Of a stretch of DNA of 64,000 bases, positions 8,126 through 17,056 are shown in pieces (position 1 is the stretch's first letter; each line of letters starts with the position of its first letter). Position numbers and translations under genes: made by a program. Source of the DNA: Desulfovibrio sp. JC022. Its GTDB lineage: Bacteria; Desulfobacterota; Desulfovibrionia; Desulfovibrionales; Desulfovibrionaceae. The stretch is taken from assembly GCF_010470665.1 (NCBI RefSeq), contig NZ_VOPZ01000002.1:417988-481987 (forward strand), in the 5' to 3' direction. Under the pieces are notes generated by a model. It was not told the origin of the DNA. It ran no database searches and was given only the letters and a program-made list of their open reading frames with translations.

Positions 8126-10438
8126 ATGATTGCAAAAGCATTAACGGCAGAATTAAACGGTCAATACGGTAAAATTGATGATTCAGGCCTTAAAGGAGGC
8201 TGCGCACGAATATATATCGCAAAACCTGTTCGAAAAGGACTGGATGATTTGCCTGAAAAAGTTGCAATCAAAGTCTTGCGTATCAGCAACGCAGATAAAG
8301 AGGACATGAGACAAGACTTATTAAAGGAAGGAGAAATTCTTAAACAGCTTGATCACCCCTCATTCCCGAAAGTGCATGCAAGAGGTGAAATCACTGTGGA
8401 TGACAAAATTCTTCCTTATTATGTTACTGATTATTTTGACCCAAGCAAGGGCAGCAAAAAGACCCTTGATTACATTAAGGCAATTTCAACTACCAGTGAA
8501 AAACACACGTTAATCTTCGAAATAATGAAGCAATTCTTGAGTGCCTTAAAACACTTACACAATAAAAAAACATACCATCTTGACATAAAACTTCCAAACA
8601 CAATGCTTTCTGTAGGACAAGAAAATACTCCACGCCTGATTTTGCTAGATTTTGGGACTGCTATCCAAGTCGATAAAACAGCTTTTCCTGTCACCATACG
8701 ATCTACAAAAAGCAATTGGCCAACGGGATTCTCATTTAGATTAGACTCAAGTATAACCGATGCAGCTGAAACCACCCTAACCCGTGAGAAGCTCACTCCA
8801 CAAATTGATTTGCACATGATGAGCAAAGCTATTACGGAATTATTGTCAGAATTCTCTGGAACACTAAATGAGGAAGTTTCCCGTAAGGCTAGCTACCTAA
8901 AAGGCCTACTGAAACGCTTATCTCAAAATTCTTCGACTTCGGGTGTATCGATTGATGCTGCGACTGCCCTAGAAATGTACGAGAGGTGGGACAACAAACG
9001 GGAACTCACATCCTCTCTGGCTGGCGGCTACGTCAGAATTCCTGGGGACAGCATCAGACATTTTTCCGGAAAGGTAAAAACACTCGTAAACACCCGTGCT
9101 ATACAACGTCTTCGCAGAATTAAGCAGTTAGCGATGGTTAGCCGCATCTTTCCAGGTGCTGAACATAGTAGATTTGAACATGCTCTAGGCACTTTTGAAA
9201 ACGTTGTAGCCTATGTTGAAGCATTATGTGAAAATGGAAATTCTTCTATTTTTTTACAAGATGTATCTGTAGAACTCCTCAATTACACATTGCTCTATGC
9301 TCTTTTGCATGATGTTCACCACTATCCTTTTTACCATGCTTTCGAGGAAATACTTCCGGCAACCTGCTCTGATGAGTTTTTGCCTAACTTCATTAAAGGC
9401 GACAAACCTCTCACAAAGCTCATTCCATCCACACAGGTAGAACGCGAAGAACTACTGACTATTCTTAAAAAGGATTGGGGAGTTGACGATGCTTCCCGCT
9501 TGGCAGCCGTCTTTACTTTTTTGTCTGATAGAGACGCCACGGTGCGAGACTGCTTGCCTGAAAGCACGGGGACTCATGGCATGATTCATGTTTTAAGAGA
9601 CATAGTAAATGGACCAATTGATGCAGACAAACTGGACTACCTACAAAGAGATGGACATCATTGTGGAGTTCCCTATGCAAATTGTTTTGATAGGCATCGA
9701 TTCTTATCAAGTCTTTCTGTTGATCTTTCAGCAGGCCAGACTCCTAAATTAAGCATGACAGCCAAAGGCAGTGCTTGCGCCGAAGCACTAGCTGCAGCCC
9801 GCTATTGGATGTTTAATCAAGTATATTGGAGCCATACAGTTCGAAGCTTAACGGCGATGCTACGTGCAAGCATTACACTACACGCTGAAACAACAGGTCG
9901 AAAAGCAGAAGAAATACTACTTAAAGATGTAAACGCTTACACAGGCACAGACGAAACTGTTTTTGAAGCAATAGGGAATCTTTTCACATCACCCTTAACC
10001 GACTGCCTGCAAAGACAAAAACCATATAAACGGCTTGTCGTTCTGACAAAACAATCTGAACAGGATCTTCCTGCTTACGAAGCCATCATTAGAGCTCGCG
10101 GTAATGGCAGGGTCCCCAGAAAAGGATGGAAAAAGGCTCAACAAAGAGTCTTAGCTGGTCTTAGCACATTGTTTGACGTTGATATTGAGCCAGGCCAGAT
10201 ACTCATTGATATTCCAGACTGTGGGAAATATGGAATCAAAAATTTGGACATTGAATGTGAGTCTTTCCCCCAAGAAACCATGTCAATCGGAGTCCTATGG
10301 AAGGCTGCCAGCGAGTCCTTTATGGATTCAGCACGGAAAATTCGAGTTTTTGTGCATCCCCAATTAATTGAGTCTATTAAGGACAAGGTCTCTGCCGCCA
10401 AGGAGGCACGAGCCATCATCGAAACAGAGTTGCAATAA
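8126..10438 (+). CDS. Protein kinase fused to SAMHD1-like HD phosphohydrolase
   Basis: This 770-residue two-domain protein has no signal peptide or membrane segment. Residues 1-290 are a Ser/Thr-type kinase: VAIKV with K49, catalytic loop HLDIKLPN (151-158, with D153, K155 and N158) and the metal site LLDFG (D175). Residues about 300-720 are an HD domain of the SAMHD1/dGTPase group: RFEHALG (H352), LLHDVHH (H395, D396) and IDADKLDYLQRD (D499/D501), the same order as H167, H206-D207 and D311 in SAMHD1. I infer a dNTP triphosphohydrolase whose activity is set by the kinase. It starts at ATG 8126 after AAAGAGA. A dCMP-deaminase-like gene follows 25 bases later, which supports a nucleotide-depletion role. 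The region is AT-rich compared with its neighbours. Confidence 0.85.
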   Translation: MIAKALTAELNGQYGKIDDSGLKGGCARIYIAKPVRKGLDDLPEKVAIKVLRISNADKEDMRQDLLKEGEILKQLDHPSFPKVHARGEITVDDKILPYYVTDYFDPSKGSKKTLDYIKAISTTSEKHTLIFEIMKQFLSALKHLHNKKTYHLDIKLPNTMLSVGQENTPRLILLDFGTAIQVDKTAFPVTIRSTKSNWPTGFSFRLDSSITDAAETTLTREKLTPQIDLHMMSKAITELLSEFSGTLNEEVSRKASYLKGLLKRLSQNSSTSGVSIDAATALEMYERWDNKRELTSSLAGGYVRIPGDSIRHFSGKVKTLVNTRAIQRLRRIKQLAMVSRIFPGAEHSRFEHALGTFENVVAYVEALCENGNSSIFLQDVSVELLNYTLLYALLHDVHHYPFYHAFEEILPATCSDEFLPNFIKGDKPLTKLIPSTQVEREELLTILKKDWGVDDASRLAAVFTFLSDRDATVRDCLPESTGTHGMIHVLRDIVNGPIDADKLDYLQRDGHHCGVPYANCFDRHRFLSSLSVDLSAGQTPKLSMTAKGSACAEALAAARYWMFNQVYWSHTVRSLTAMLRASITLHAETTGRKAEEILLKDVNAYTGTDETVFEAIGNLFTSPLTDCLQRQKPYKRLVVLTKQSEQDLPAYEAIIRARGNGRVPRKGWKKAQQRVLAGLSTLFDVDIEPGQILIDIPDCGKYGIKNLDIECESFPQETMSIGVLWKAASESFMDSARKIRVFVHPQLIESIKDKVSAAKEARAIIETELQ

Positions 10439-10463
10439 CAGTCAATTATAGGAGTATAAAATA

Positions 10464-10958
10464 GTGAGAAAAAGACCATCTAAAATTGACTATTATCTCG
10501 GCATTGCAAAGGAAGTAGCAAAGCGTGGCACATGCCTCAGACGCAATTTTGGAGCTGTGATAGTAAATAATGACCAGATTATTAGCACAGGTTACGTCGG
10601 TGCTCCACGAGGCACAAAAAATTGTATCGACATTGGAGTTTGTCTCAGAGAACAACAAAATGTTCCAAAAGGGCAAAGATATGAATTATGTCGATCCGTA
10701 CATGCTGAGATGAACGCAATTATCCATGCGGCACGCAGGGAAATGGCTGGGGGGAATCTTTACCTTGTAGGGTTAGATTCCAGCACAGGTGAATACGTTG
10801 AACAAGCTGAACCATGCAAGTTATGCAAACGTGCTATTATCAACGCAGGTCTATGCTATGTTTACGCTAAAATCCCTGATGGATACCACACTATGATCGT
10901 TGAGAATTGGATTCTGAACGAAGGTGACGTTTTTGAGGACCTGAATAAAGAATATTAG
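10464..10958 (+). CDS. dCMP deaminase family protein
   Basis: This 164-residue zinc cytidine/deoxycytidylate deaminase fold has the signature SVHAEMNAI (zinc His and catalytic Glu) and EPCKLCKRAI (two zinc Cys), plus GYVGAPRGTKNC, which resembles the substrate loop of dCMP deaminases. It starts at GTG 10464 with AGGAG nine bases upstream. It would convert dCMP (or a related nucleotide) to dUMP. Unlike the antiphage deaminase AvcD, it has no added P-loop domain. It sits 25 bases after the kinase-HD gene and 15 before a 71-residue ORF, so the three are probably one operon. Confidence 0.88.
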   Translation: MRKRPSKIDYYLGIAKEVAKRGTCLRRNFGAVIVNNDQIISTGYVGAPRGTKNCIDIGVCLREQQNVPKGQRYELCRSVHAEMNAIIHAARREMAGGNLYLVGLDSSTGEYVEQAEPCKLCKRAIINAGLCYVYAKIPDGYHTMIVENWILNEGDVFEDLNKEY

Positions 10959-10973
10959 CAAGAAGGGTGTGCC

Positions 10974-11189
10974 ATGCTTCGACAACTCGAATTGACTGTA
11001 GACGAACAAGAATATATTTTGGGACTACTACAGTACAAATTAAAAATCCTGCGCCGCGAATACGGCCAAATGAAAAAAACAGCTGAACGAGATCTCCTGA
11101 AAAAACAAAAAGGAGACTATCCTTCCAGCTTAATATCTCAAGAAGAAGTCATAAAAACAGTGGAAACAATAGTCACAAAACTCTCTTAA
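10974..11189 (+). CDS. Small helical protein of the kinase-HD/deaminase cassette
   Basis: This 71-residue protein is not recognised. It starts at ATG 10974 after AAGAAGGG and lies 15 bases from the deaminase stop, so it looks like part of the same transcript. Composition is charged and helix-forming (LQYKLKILRREYGQMKKTAERDLLKKQK), with no cysteine, signal peptide or membrane segment. A regulatory or inhibitory partner of the two enzymes is possible but unproven. The last turn (EEVIKTVETIVTKLS) could be an amphipathic helix. Confidence 0.6.
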   Translation: MLRQLELTVDEQEYILGLLQYKLKILRREYGQMKKTAERDLLKKQKGDYPSSLISQEEVIKTVETIVTKLS

Positions 11190-11395
11190 ATGACTTCAGC
11201 CATATTGAGTCCTTCTAATCACCTTCAGAAAATGACTGAACATCCATATGGTGGAAATACAGCATTCAACAACCTATCTTATCGGTCTCATGTAGCATAT
11301 TTGTAGTCTATAGCAGCAGGAAGGAACTTCGAATACTGAGTTTTCGCTTGGTACTAATAGAAAACCGAAGGAATGAAATGCTATACAAAAAATAT
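11190..11395. other. Intergenic region after the kinase-HD cassette
   Basis: About 200 AT-rich bases with no ORF of substance, no recognised RNA and no clear repeat. It ends at the hairpin at 11396. Confidence 0.4.
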
Positions 11396-11424
11396 AAAGG
11401 GTTAACTCCCCCGAGTTAACCCTT
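11396..11424 (+). terminator. Intrinsic terminator
   Basis: AAAGGGTTAACTC pairs with GAGTTAACCCTTT around a short C-rich loop. It probably ends the cassette transcript before the decarboxylase gene. Confidence 0.75.
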
Positions 11425-11545
11425 TAATCTTCCCACCATACATTCCCCCAACACTCCCCCCCCATAGACACAATCCCCCCACAAGAGCAGACGAGCAACC
11501 AAAATCATGCTACCCTGCTTACCATAAATAATAGGGGGATTATCC

Positions 11546-13201
11546 ATGAACCAGACAGTTATCCAGCACTTGCTTGAACGATTAAAAGAAATCGGAATCA
11601 CAGATATCTTCGGGGTTCCGGGCGATTATTCCTTCCCGGTTAATGATGCCTTCTGCACTGATTCAGACTTCAACTGGATCGGCTGCTGCAACGAACTCAA
11701 CGCCGCCTATGCCGCAGACGGCTACGCCCGTATCAAAGGCAAATCCGCTGTCTGCACTACTTACGGCGTGGGCGAACTTAGCGCCATTAACGGTATTGCC
11801 GGATGCTATGCGGAGAACCTGCCTGTCTTCCATATCGTTGGCATTCCTAAATGCTCGGTGCAGCGCAACGGCAACCTCATTCACCATTCACTTGGTAACG
11901 GCGAATTCGACCTTTTTTATAAAATGACCCAACCAGTGGTCTGCGCCAGTACTATCCTTACAGCCGAAAATACCGTGGCAGAAGTGGAACGCTGCATCAA
12001 TGCCGCGCTGACTAAAAAACAGCCCGTATACATTGCTGTGCCTGCGGATGAAGCACTAAAAGAACTGGGCTGCACCAAACCGCATCCCCTGCCCAAGCCT
12101 GTCAGCGATCAGGATACCCTTAATACAGTCATTCCGCTCATCATCGAAAGGCTGGAAAATTCAAAGAACGCCATCGCCATGGTCGGCGCACTGATTGGAC
12201 GCTATGAACTGCATGAACCGATGCTGGAATTCATCGATAAATCCGGCATGCCGTTTACTTCAATGTTCATGGCCAAGGGGACGCTTTCCGAAACACATCC
12301 TAATTTTATCGGGGTCTACAACGGACGCATTCTCGATGAAAAAGTGCAGCAGACCGTTGAATCAGCAGATCTGGTGGTCAGCTTCGGCACTATCCGCTCC
12401 GACATCAACACCGGGGCTTTTACCGTAAATCTTGATCCCGCACACGAAATCAAAATTCATCCTGACCGCGTCTGCATCGGGCATGCGGTCTATCATAATG
12501 TGCTTATTGAAGACGTCCTGCGCGAACTTTGCGGGCGCATCGGAAATCTTTCCCTGCCTATCCCCATGACTCCGCAGGGACTCGGCGTACCTGTGGGGGA
12601 AGCGGATGATGAAATTACTGCAGACTCACTCTATCCGCGCATTGAACGCTTTTTCGCACCGAATGACATCATCATGGGTGAAACCGGGACAGCATCAATG
12701 GGGCTGGTCAATTCCCGGCTTCCAGAAGATGCGGTTTTCTTTAACCAGACGCTGTGGGGTTCCATCGGATGGGCTACTCCGGCTGCTTTCGGAGCGGCAA
12801 TGGCTGCCCCCAAACGGCGCACTCTGCTGCTTACCGGAGAAGGCGCGCACCAGATGACCGTACAGGAAATCTGCCAATTTGCGCGTTTCAAACTCAAGCC
12901 CATAATTATTTGCGTGAATAATGACGGCTACCTCATCGAGCGGCTGCTCTGTGAAGATCCCTACATATATTATAATGATCTGGCCCAATGGAATTACAGC
13001 AAATTACCCGAAGCTCTGGGCATGGACGGCTGGTTCAGCGCAAAAGTAACGAACAACCGCGAACTGGACGAGGCCTTACAAAAAGCCGCAACAGCGGACA
13101 GCGGATGCTATATCGAAGTGGTGACCGGAATGATGGAAACGCCGGAAATGGGGCGGGTTCTAAACGAGATTGTGGTAAAGGGACCGGGCTGGAAGGCTTG
13201 A
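11546..13201 (+). CDS. Thiamine-diphosphate 2-keto acid decarboxylase
   Basis: This 551-residue enzyme is of the pyruvate/indolepyruvate decarboxylase family (PDC, IpdC, KivD). The N-terminal pyrimidine-binding domain has FGVPGDYSFP and CCNELNAAYAADGYAR with the catalytic Glu. Then NGIAGCYAENLPVFHIVG and the His pair IHHSLGNG follow, which is the HH motif of decarboxylases rather than acetolactate synthases. The C-terminal pyrophosphate domain has GEGAHQMTVQEI and CVNNDGYLIERL. It would decarboxylate a 2-keto acid to an aldehyde in the cytoplasm; pyruvate, phenylpyruvate or indolepyruvate cannot be told apart by eye. ATG 11546 has AGGGGGA upstream. It is monocistronic, ending at a strong hairpin. 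Confidence 0.9.
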   Translation: MNQTVIQHLLERLKEIGITDIFGVPGDYSFPVNDAFCTDSDFNWIGCCNELNAAYAADGYARIKGKSAVCTTYGVGELSAINGIAGCYAENLPVFHIVGIPKCSVQRNGNLIHHSLGNGEFDLFYKMTQPVVCASTILTAENTVAEVERCINAALTKKQPVYIAVPADEALKELGCTKPHPLPKPVSDQDTLNTVIPLIIERLENSKNAIAMVGALIGRYELHEPMLEFIDKSGMPFTSMFMAKGTLSETHPNFIGVYNGRILDEKVQQTVESADLVVSFGTIRSDINTGAFTVNLDPAHEIKIHPDRVCIGHAVYHNVLIEDVLRELCGRIGNLSLPIPMTPQGLGVPVGEADDEITADSLYPRIERFFAPNDIIMGETGTASMGLVNSRLPEDAVFFNQTLWGSIGWATPAAFGAAMAAPKRRTLLLTGEGAHQMTVQEICQFARFKLKPIIICVNNDGYLIERLLCEDPYIYYNDLAQWNYSKLPEALGMDGWFSAKVTNNRELDEALQKAATADSGCYIEVVTGMMETPEMGRVLNEIVVKGPGWKA

Positions 13202-13232
13202 TACTCCGCCTTGTAACCCACGCATAAAAACA

Positions 13233-13260
13233 GGCCGTACATGTTAATTCATGTACGGCC
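13233..13260. terminator. Bidirectional terminator
   Basis: A perfect 11-bp stem, GGCCGTACATG with CATGTACGGCC and a TTAATT loop, lies between convergent genes. Confidence 0.85.
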
Positions 13261-13281
13261 CTTATTTGATTAGTAAAGCTC

Positions 13282-13701
13282 TCAACTCTCCCCGAAGCTC
13301 TTAGACTTCCAAGGAAAAATTTCCTCCGCTCTAGCACGGGCATCCTGCTCAACCTTGTTGAACCATTCGAAATACTTGTCCCGCACGACCCGTCCCGCTT
13401 CGGTTAAGCGGTAACCACTGCGCCTGCTGCCTACCCGCTCCATGAGCTGGAACCCTAGGACCTGCTCGGTCTGTTTAATCTTGCCCCATGCGGCGCGGTA
13501 GGACATGCCCAGTTCCTCGGATGCTTTTTTCAGCGATCCACAGGTTTCAATGCGATCCAGCAGAAGCAGCCTGCCGTAGCCGAAGAAGACCCCCTCGCCT
13601 CCTTCCAGCCAAAGATGCAGCCGGATTGTGGGATTATGGGAATCCATTTCAGCCAATGCCGCAGTTGACCCCATTTCGGGCGGGTCGAGATTCTTATGCA
13701 T
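13282..13701 (-). CDS. ModE-like winged-helix regulator
   Basis: This 139-residue protein is built mostly of a LysR/ModE-type winged helix: RLLLLDRIETCGSLKKASEELGMSYRAAWGKIKQTEQVLGFQLMERVGSRRSGYRLTEAG. That matches the N-terminal DNA-binding domain of ModE. The C-terminal molybdate-binding (Mop) domains are missing, so it either senses nothing itself or uses another effector. It follows the FmdE/MoeA fusion by 9 bases on the same strand, which supports a molybdenum- or tungsten-related regulon, perhaps covering the divergent 15.9 kb operon. ATG 13701 is the chosen start; the first 25 residues are poorly conserved. Confidence 0.8.
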   Translation of the reverse strand: MHKNLDPPEMGSTAALAEMDSHNPTIRLHLWLEGGEGVFFGYGRLLLLDRIETCGSLKKASEELGMSYRAAWGKIKQTEQVLGFQLMERVGSRRSGYRLTEAGRVVRDKYFEWFNKVEQDARARAEEIFPWKSKSFGES

Positions 13702-13710
13702 ACTCGCCTC

Positions 13711-15396
13711 CTATTTTCCAAAAGGACATTTGGGGAATGTGCAAACCTTGCATTCCATGCAGTAGCCGCCGTCAGCAAGCGATGCGAGATCATTGCGGGT
13801 CACATCCTGCCCGGCGATTACTTTGGGTAAAACAAGATCCAGACTTGTGGTTTTGAAAAAGAGCGCGCAGGCCGGAACGCCGATTACTCTTGCATTTCCG
13901 GCCTTAGCCAGCAGTAGCATGGTACCGGGGAGTACCGGAGCACCATACAGGAGGTCGGATACTCCGGCATCCACCAGGCCGTGGCGGGTCACGTCATCAG
14001 GGTCAACAGACATTCCTGCGGTTGTGATAAGCAGGTCACAACCTTCTTTCATGAGGGAAAGTGCTGCGTCGCGAATATCTTCGCGGTCGTCAGGCTTAAT
14101 GACAGAGCGGACAACTTCGCAGCCTAATGCCTGCACCTTTGCAGTGATGACAGACTCAAATTTATCATCAATGAGACCGTTAAAAACTTCATCCCCGGTG
14201 ATGAGGATACCGACCTTCTTGCGTTGCAGCGGAAGCACTTTGAATAACGGATCTCCGTCCAGTGCGGAAACAGCGCGGGAGAAATTCTCACGGGAAAGGT
14301 AGAGCGGGATGGCCCGTGTCCCGGCAATGCGTGCGCCCTCTTTGATCAGAGTACCGTTCTTACGGGCCGCAACCATCACGTCGGGCACAAGGTTGAAACG
14401 GTTCATCATTTCAAGATCGCTGACCAGCAGTCCGTCATGTTCGGCGAGCAGGGTTACTTTACCTTCTTTCGGCTCACCGTCGGTACAGATACCATCTCCG
14501 GACATGATCCGTCCGAAGGTCCGGGCGGCCTCATTTTCATGCACCCACTCCCCTTCGGGAATATCGCCTTCATCAACGTAAATATGGTTCTTGCCGATCA
14601 TCTGGAGTCGGCAGATATCGTGAGCGGTAAAATCATGATTCTTGCGGAATTCAGGTCCCTTGCTTTCGCCGGGAACAATGCGGGTCATATCGTGAACTGC
14701 GGTCTTGCCTTCGGCTTCATCTACCGGAACAACTTTGAGTCCTTGGGGAAGCAGTGCTGTAGAAGCCTTGAGCCCTGCATCGCGGCTGGCATACGGGCTT
14801 TCTCCCTGACAGCTTCTACAGATAGCACCGAAAGAACCGGGGTAAGCGTCTCCGCAAATGGGGCAGGTAGTGATGCCGCCCTTGCTGCGCTTGATCATCG
14901 CTTCCGGCTTGATCTGCACAGCCTCGACGGAGCAGAAAGCAGCCCCCGCTTCCCTGATCTCAGCATGAAGCTTTACAGAATCCTGCTCGTGCTTGGGCCT
15001 GCGTTTGAAAAACCAAGACTCAGTTTCGGGCCAGTCTTTGAGTTTCTCGGGGTCAACCCGGATACGCACACCCTCGCCTGTGTACTTATCGTAAAGAGAC
15101 AGGGCATAGACCCCGAGATTTTTAACTCTAAGCCATCCGTTTCCAGTGCTGCATACAGTGAGCATCTGCACGGCATCCGGCAGACACCATGAGGTCTCGG
15201 AAATGGCATCAAAAATTGCACCTTCAGGAAGATGCCTACGGGCCTCTTCCATCATATATCCGCCGAGAATAAGTCCCGGTGCGGGGCTGCCGTGAAACCT
15301 GCGCGCGGCTTCGATAAATTCGTCATATGTATAAGGGCCGATGGAATCATCCCGTACCGGGGTATTTTCCTGACTGATGGCGGCTTCAAGATTCAT
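13711..15396 (-). CDS. FmdE domain / zinc finger / MoeA-like molybdopterin-binding fusion
   Basis: A 561-residue multidomain protein. Residues 20-165 resemble FmdE (FHGSPAPGLILGGYM, WCLPDAVQ, CSTGNGWL), a family linked to molybdenum formylmethanofuran dehydrogenase operons. Residues 178-196 form a CPIC...CRSC zinc ribbon. From about 220 to 540 there is a MoeA/MogA-type molybdopterin-binding region (ILITGDEVFNG, TTAGMSVDPDDVTRHG, GVPACALFFKTTSLDLVLP). The tail ends in ECKVCTFPKCPFG, a cysteine cluster. It probably handles metal insertion or maturation of a pterin cofactor, possibly for the formate dehydrogenases (inference). It is read with the ModE-like gene and is divergent from the double-cubane/ABC operon. 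Confidence 0.85.
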   Translation of the reverse strand: MNLEAAISQENTPVRDDSIGPYTYDEFIEAARRFHGSPAPGLILGGYMMEEARRHLPEGAIFDAISETSWCLPDAVQMLTVCSTGNGWLRVKNLGVYALSLYDKYTGEGVRIRVDPEKLKDWPETESWFFKRRPKHEQDSVKLHAEIREAGAAFCSVEAVQIKPEAMIKRSKGGITTCPICGDAYPGSFGAICRSCQGESPYASRDAGLKASTALLPQGLKVVPVDEAEGKTAVHDMTRIVPGESKGPEFRKNHDFTAHDICRLQMIGKNHIYVDEGDIPEGEWVHENEAARTFGRIMSGDGICTDGEPKEGKVTLLAEHDGLLVSDLEMMNRFNLVPDVMVAARKNGTLIKEGARIAGTRAIPLYLSRENFSRAVSALDGDPLFKVLPLQRKKVGILITGDEVFNGLIDDKFESVITAKVQALGCEVVRSVIKPDDREDIRDAALSLMKEGCDLLITTAGMSVDPDDVTRHGLVDAGVSDLLYGAPVLPGTMLLLAKAGNARVIGVPACALFFKTTSLDLVLPKVIAGQDVTRNDLASLADGGYCMECKVCTFPKCPFGK

Positions 15397-15902
15397 GTTC
15401 TCTCCATATGCTTAAAAAACTTTAATTATGCCGTATGGGGCACAATTAAAGAAAGCACATGGGAACAGCAAAATTTACGGGATTGCTTACGGTTTGGAAC
15501 AAAATTATTTTTATGTTTATTTTAAGTATGTTAGCAAAAGTAGACCAAATATAAGAACAACTGAAACAGATAAACAGAAGTAATTAATTAAACACTCACC
15601 CATGCTGTAAGCCTATCGATCATAAGGGATTTCATGCCTTGCGGGGTAAAATATTTCTATATGTTAAAATAAACCGATACCTGTAATTCAACCCGCCGCC
15701 TCAGCTGCAAACCCGCAACAATACTATTAATACATCTTTATATGATGCCCGCCGCCACATCACAAAAGCCGATCACAAAAGCCCGAGATCATTTGTATTA
15801 CCAATTGGACTCAACCATTATTCTATGATCCTTTAAGAGCGATTTTCTAAGGGCCGCCTAACCGTAAAAATGAATTTTTCAATTAATAAAGAGGACATAG
15901 CC
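15397..15902. other. Divergent control region
   Basis: About 500 bases between the MoeA-like fusion (leftward) and the double-cubane operon (rightward). It should hold both promoters. AT-rich runs near 15500 and 15650 could be promoter elements, but I could not fix a convincing -35/-10 pair. I looked for a ModE-type palindrome and a Moco-riboswitch-like fold and saw neither. No ORF is credible here; an in-frame ATG at 15870 lacks a ribosome site. Confidence 0.4.
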
Positions 15903-17036
15903 ATGAACTTGAAACCGTTCATTTCTTTTTCAGAATACAGTCTGGCAGAACTGGATGAGTGGAAAAACAAAGGCGGCAAAGTTGCCGGAGTTTACTGCAT
16001 CTATGCTCCCAATGAACTTATCCGGGCTGCGGGCATCGCCCCGGTCAGCCTGTGCGGAAAAAAACAGGCCCCTATCAAGGATGCCGAACGGGAACTTCCA
16101 GCCAGCCTCTGCCCGCTGATCAAATCAAGTTACGGCTATGCGATAACAGACTCCTGCCCCTTTTTCAGTTTCTCCGACATAATTATTGCTGAAACTACCT
16201 GTGACGGAAAAAAGAAAATGTACGAGCTGATGGAGACAATCAAACCGCTTCACCTCATGCAGCTCCCCCATACCCAAAACGGTGAAGCTCCCCTCAGGTA
16301 TTGGATGAGCGGCCTGCATGAACTGGAAAAATTTCTCGTGGAATATTCCGGCATAAAAGTTACCGAAGAAGCTCTACATAATGAAATCATTCTGCAAAAC
16401 AAAATCCGCAAGGAACTTTACGAACTGATGATCCTCAGCGCGGACAGACGCTCCCCGCTCACAGCCCGGGAAATGCTCGCGGTGCAGGAAAGCAAAAGTT
16501 TTTCAATTTCTCCTGAAACATACCTGAAACAATTACAGACCCTGCGCTCTGAACTGCATGAATATCTGGCACGCCCGGAATTAGAATCAAAGAAAGGCTT
16601 ACGCATACTCCTGACCGGATGCCCGGTAGGTAAAGGATCGGAAAAAGCAATCACCGTCACTGAAGAACTCGGTGCTCATGTGGTCTGCATGGAAAACTGT
16701 TCTGGCCTGAAGGGTCTTACCCTGCCTGTAGAGGAGAACGGCGATCCCTATGAAGCCATTGCCCGCCGCTATTTGCAGGTCCCCTGCTCATGCATGACCC
16801 CTAATCCCGGCAGACTGGAATCCATCAAGGAGCTGGTTGAAACATTCGAGGTGGACGCGGTCATGGATCTTACATGGCTTGGCTGCCATACCTACAATGC
16901 AGAGTCCACCAGCCTGCGAAATTTTATTGAAGATGAAATGAGTCTGCCTTTCCTGCACATTGAGACAGACTATTCTGAATCAGACATTGAGCAACTGCGG
17001 ACCCGCATTGAGGCGTTTGTAGAGCTTGCTGAATAA
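15903..17036 (+). CDS. 2-hydroxyacyl-CoA dehydratase-type double-cubane cluster protein
   Basis: This 377-residue protein of the HgdB/BcrB/YjiM family has conserved cysteines at about 32, 51, 70, 85 and 100 (GVYCIYAPNELIRAAGIAP, ASLCPLIK, DSCPFFSFSDIIIAETTCDGKKKMYEL), then GCPVG, ENCSG, CSCM and WLGCHTYN. Family members hold a [4Fe-4S] or double-cubane [8Fe-9S] cluster and do ATP-primed low-potential reductions. ATG 15903 is chosen because GAGG precedes it. No ATP-dependent activase (HgdC-like) gene is in the window, although this family normally needs one. It is followed 20 bases later by an ABC importer, so substrate uptake and reduction may be linked. Confidence 0.85.
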   Translation: MNLKPFISFSEYSLAELDEWKNKGGKVAGVYCIYAPNELIRAAGIAPVSLCGKKQAPIKDAERELPASLCPLIKSSYGYAITDSCPFFSFSDIIIAETTCDGKKKMYELMETIKPLHLMQLPHTQNGEAPLRYWMSGLHELEKFLVEYSGIKVTEEALHNEIILQNKIRKELYELMILSADRRSPLTAREMLAVQESKSFSISPETYLKQLQTLRSELHEYLARPELESKKGLRILLTGCPVGKGSEKAITVTEELGAHVVCMENCSGLKGLTLPVEENGDPYEAIARRYLQVPCSCMTPNPGRLESIKELVETFEVDAVMDLTWLGCHTYNAESTSLRNFIEDEMSLPFLHIETDYSESDIEQLRTRIEAFVELAE

Positions 17037-17056
17037 AACAATTCAAGGAGACAAGG

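Noticed and set aside
14437..15192. 251-residue plus-strand frame
   Set aside because: It is antisense to the FmdE/MoeA fusion, which has clear domains.
15397..15902. ModE box or molybdenum-cofactor riboswitch
   Set aside because: I looked for an inverted repeat of ModE type and for a conserved Moco fold and found no convincing match.
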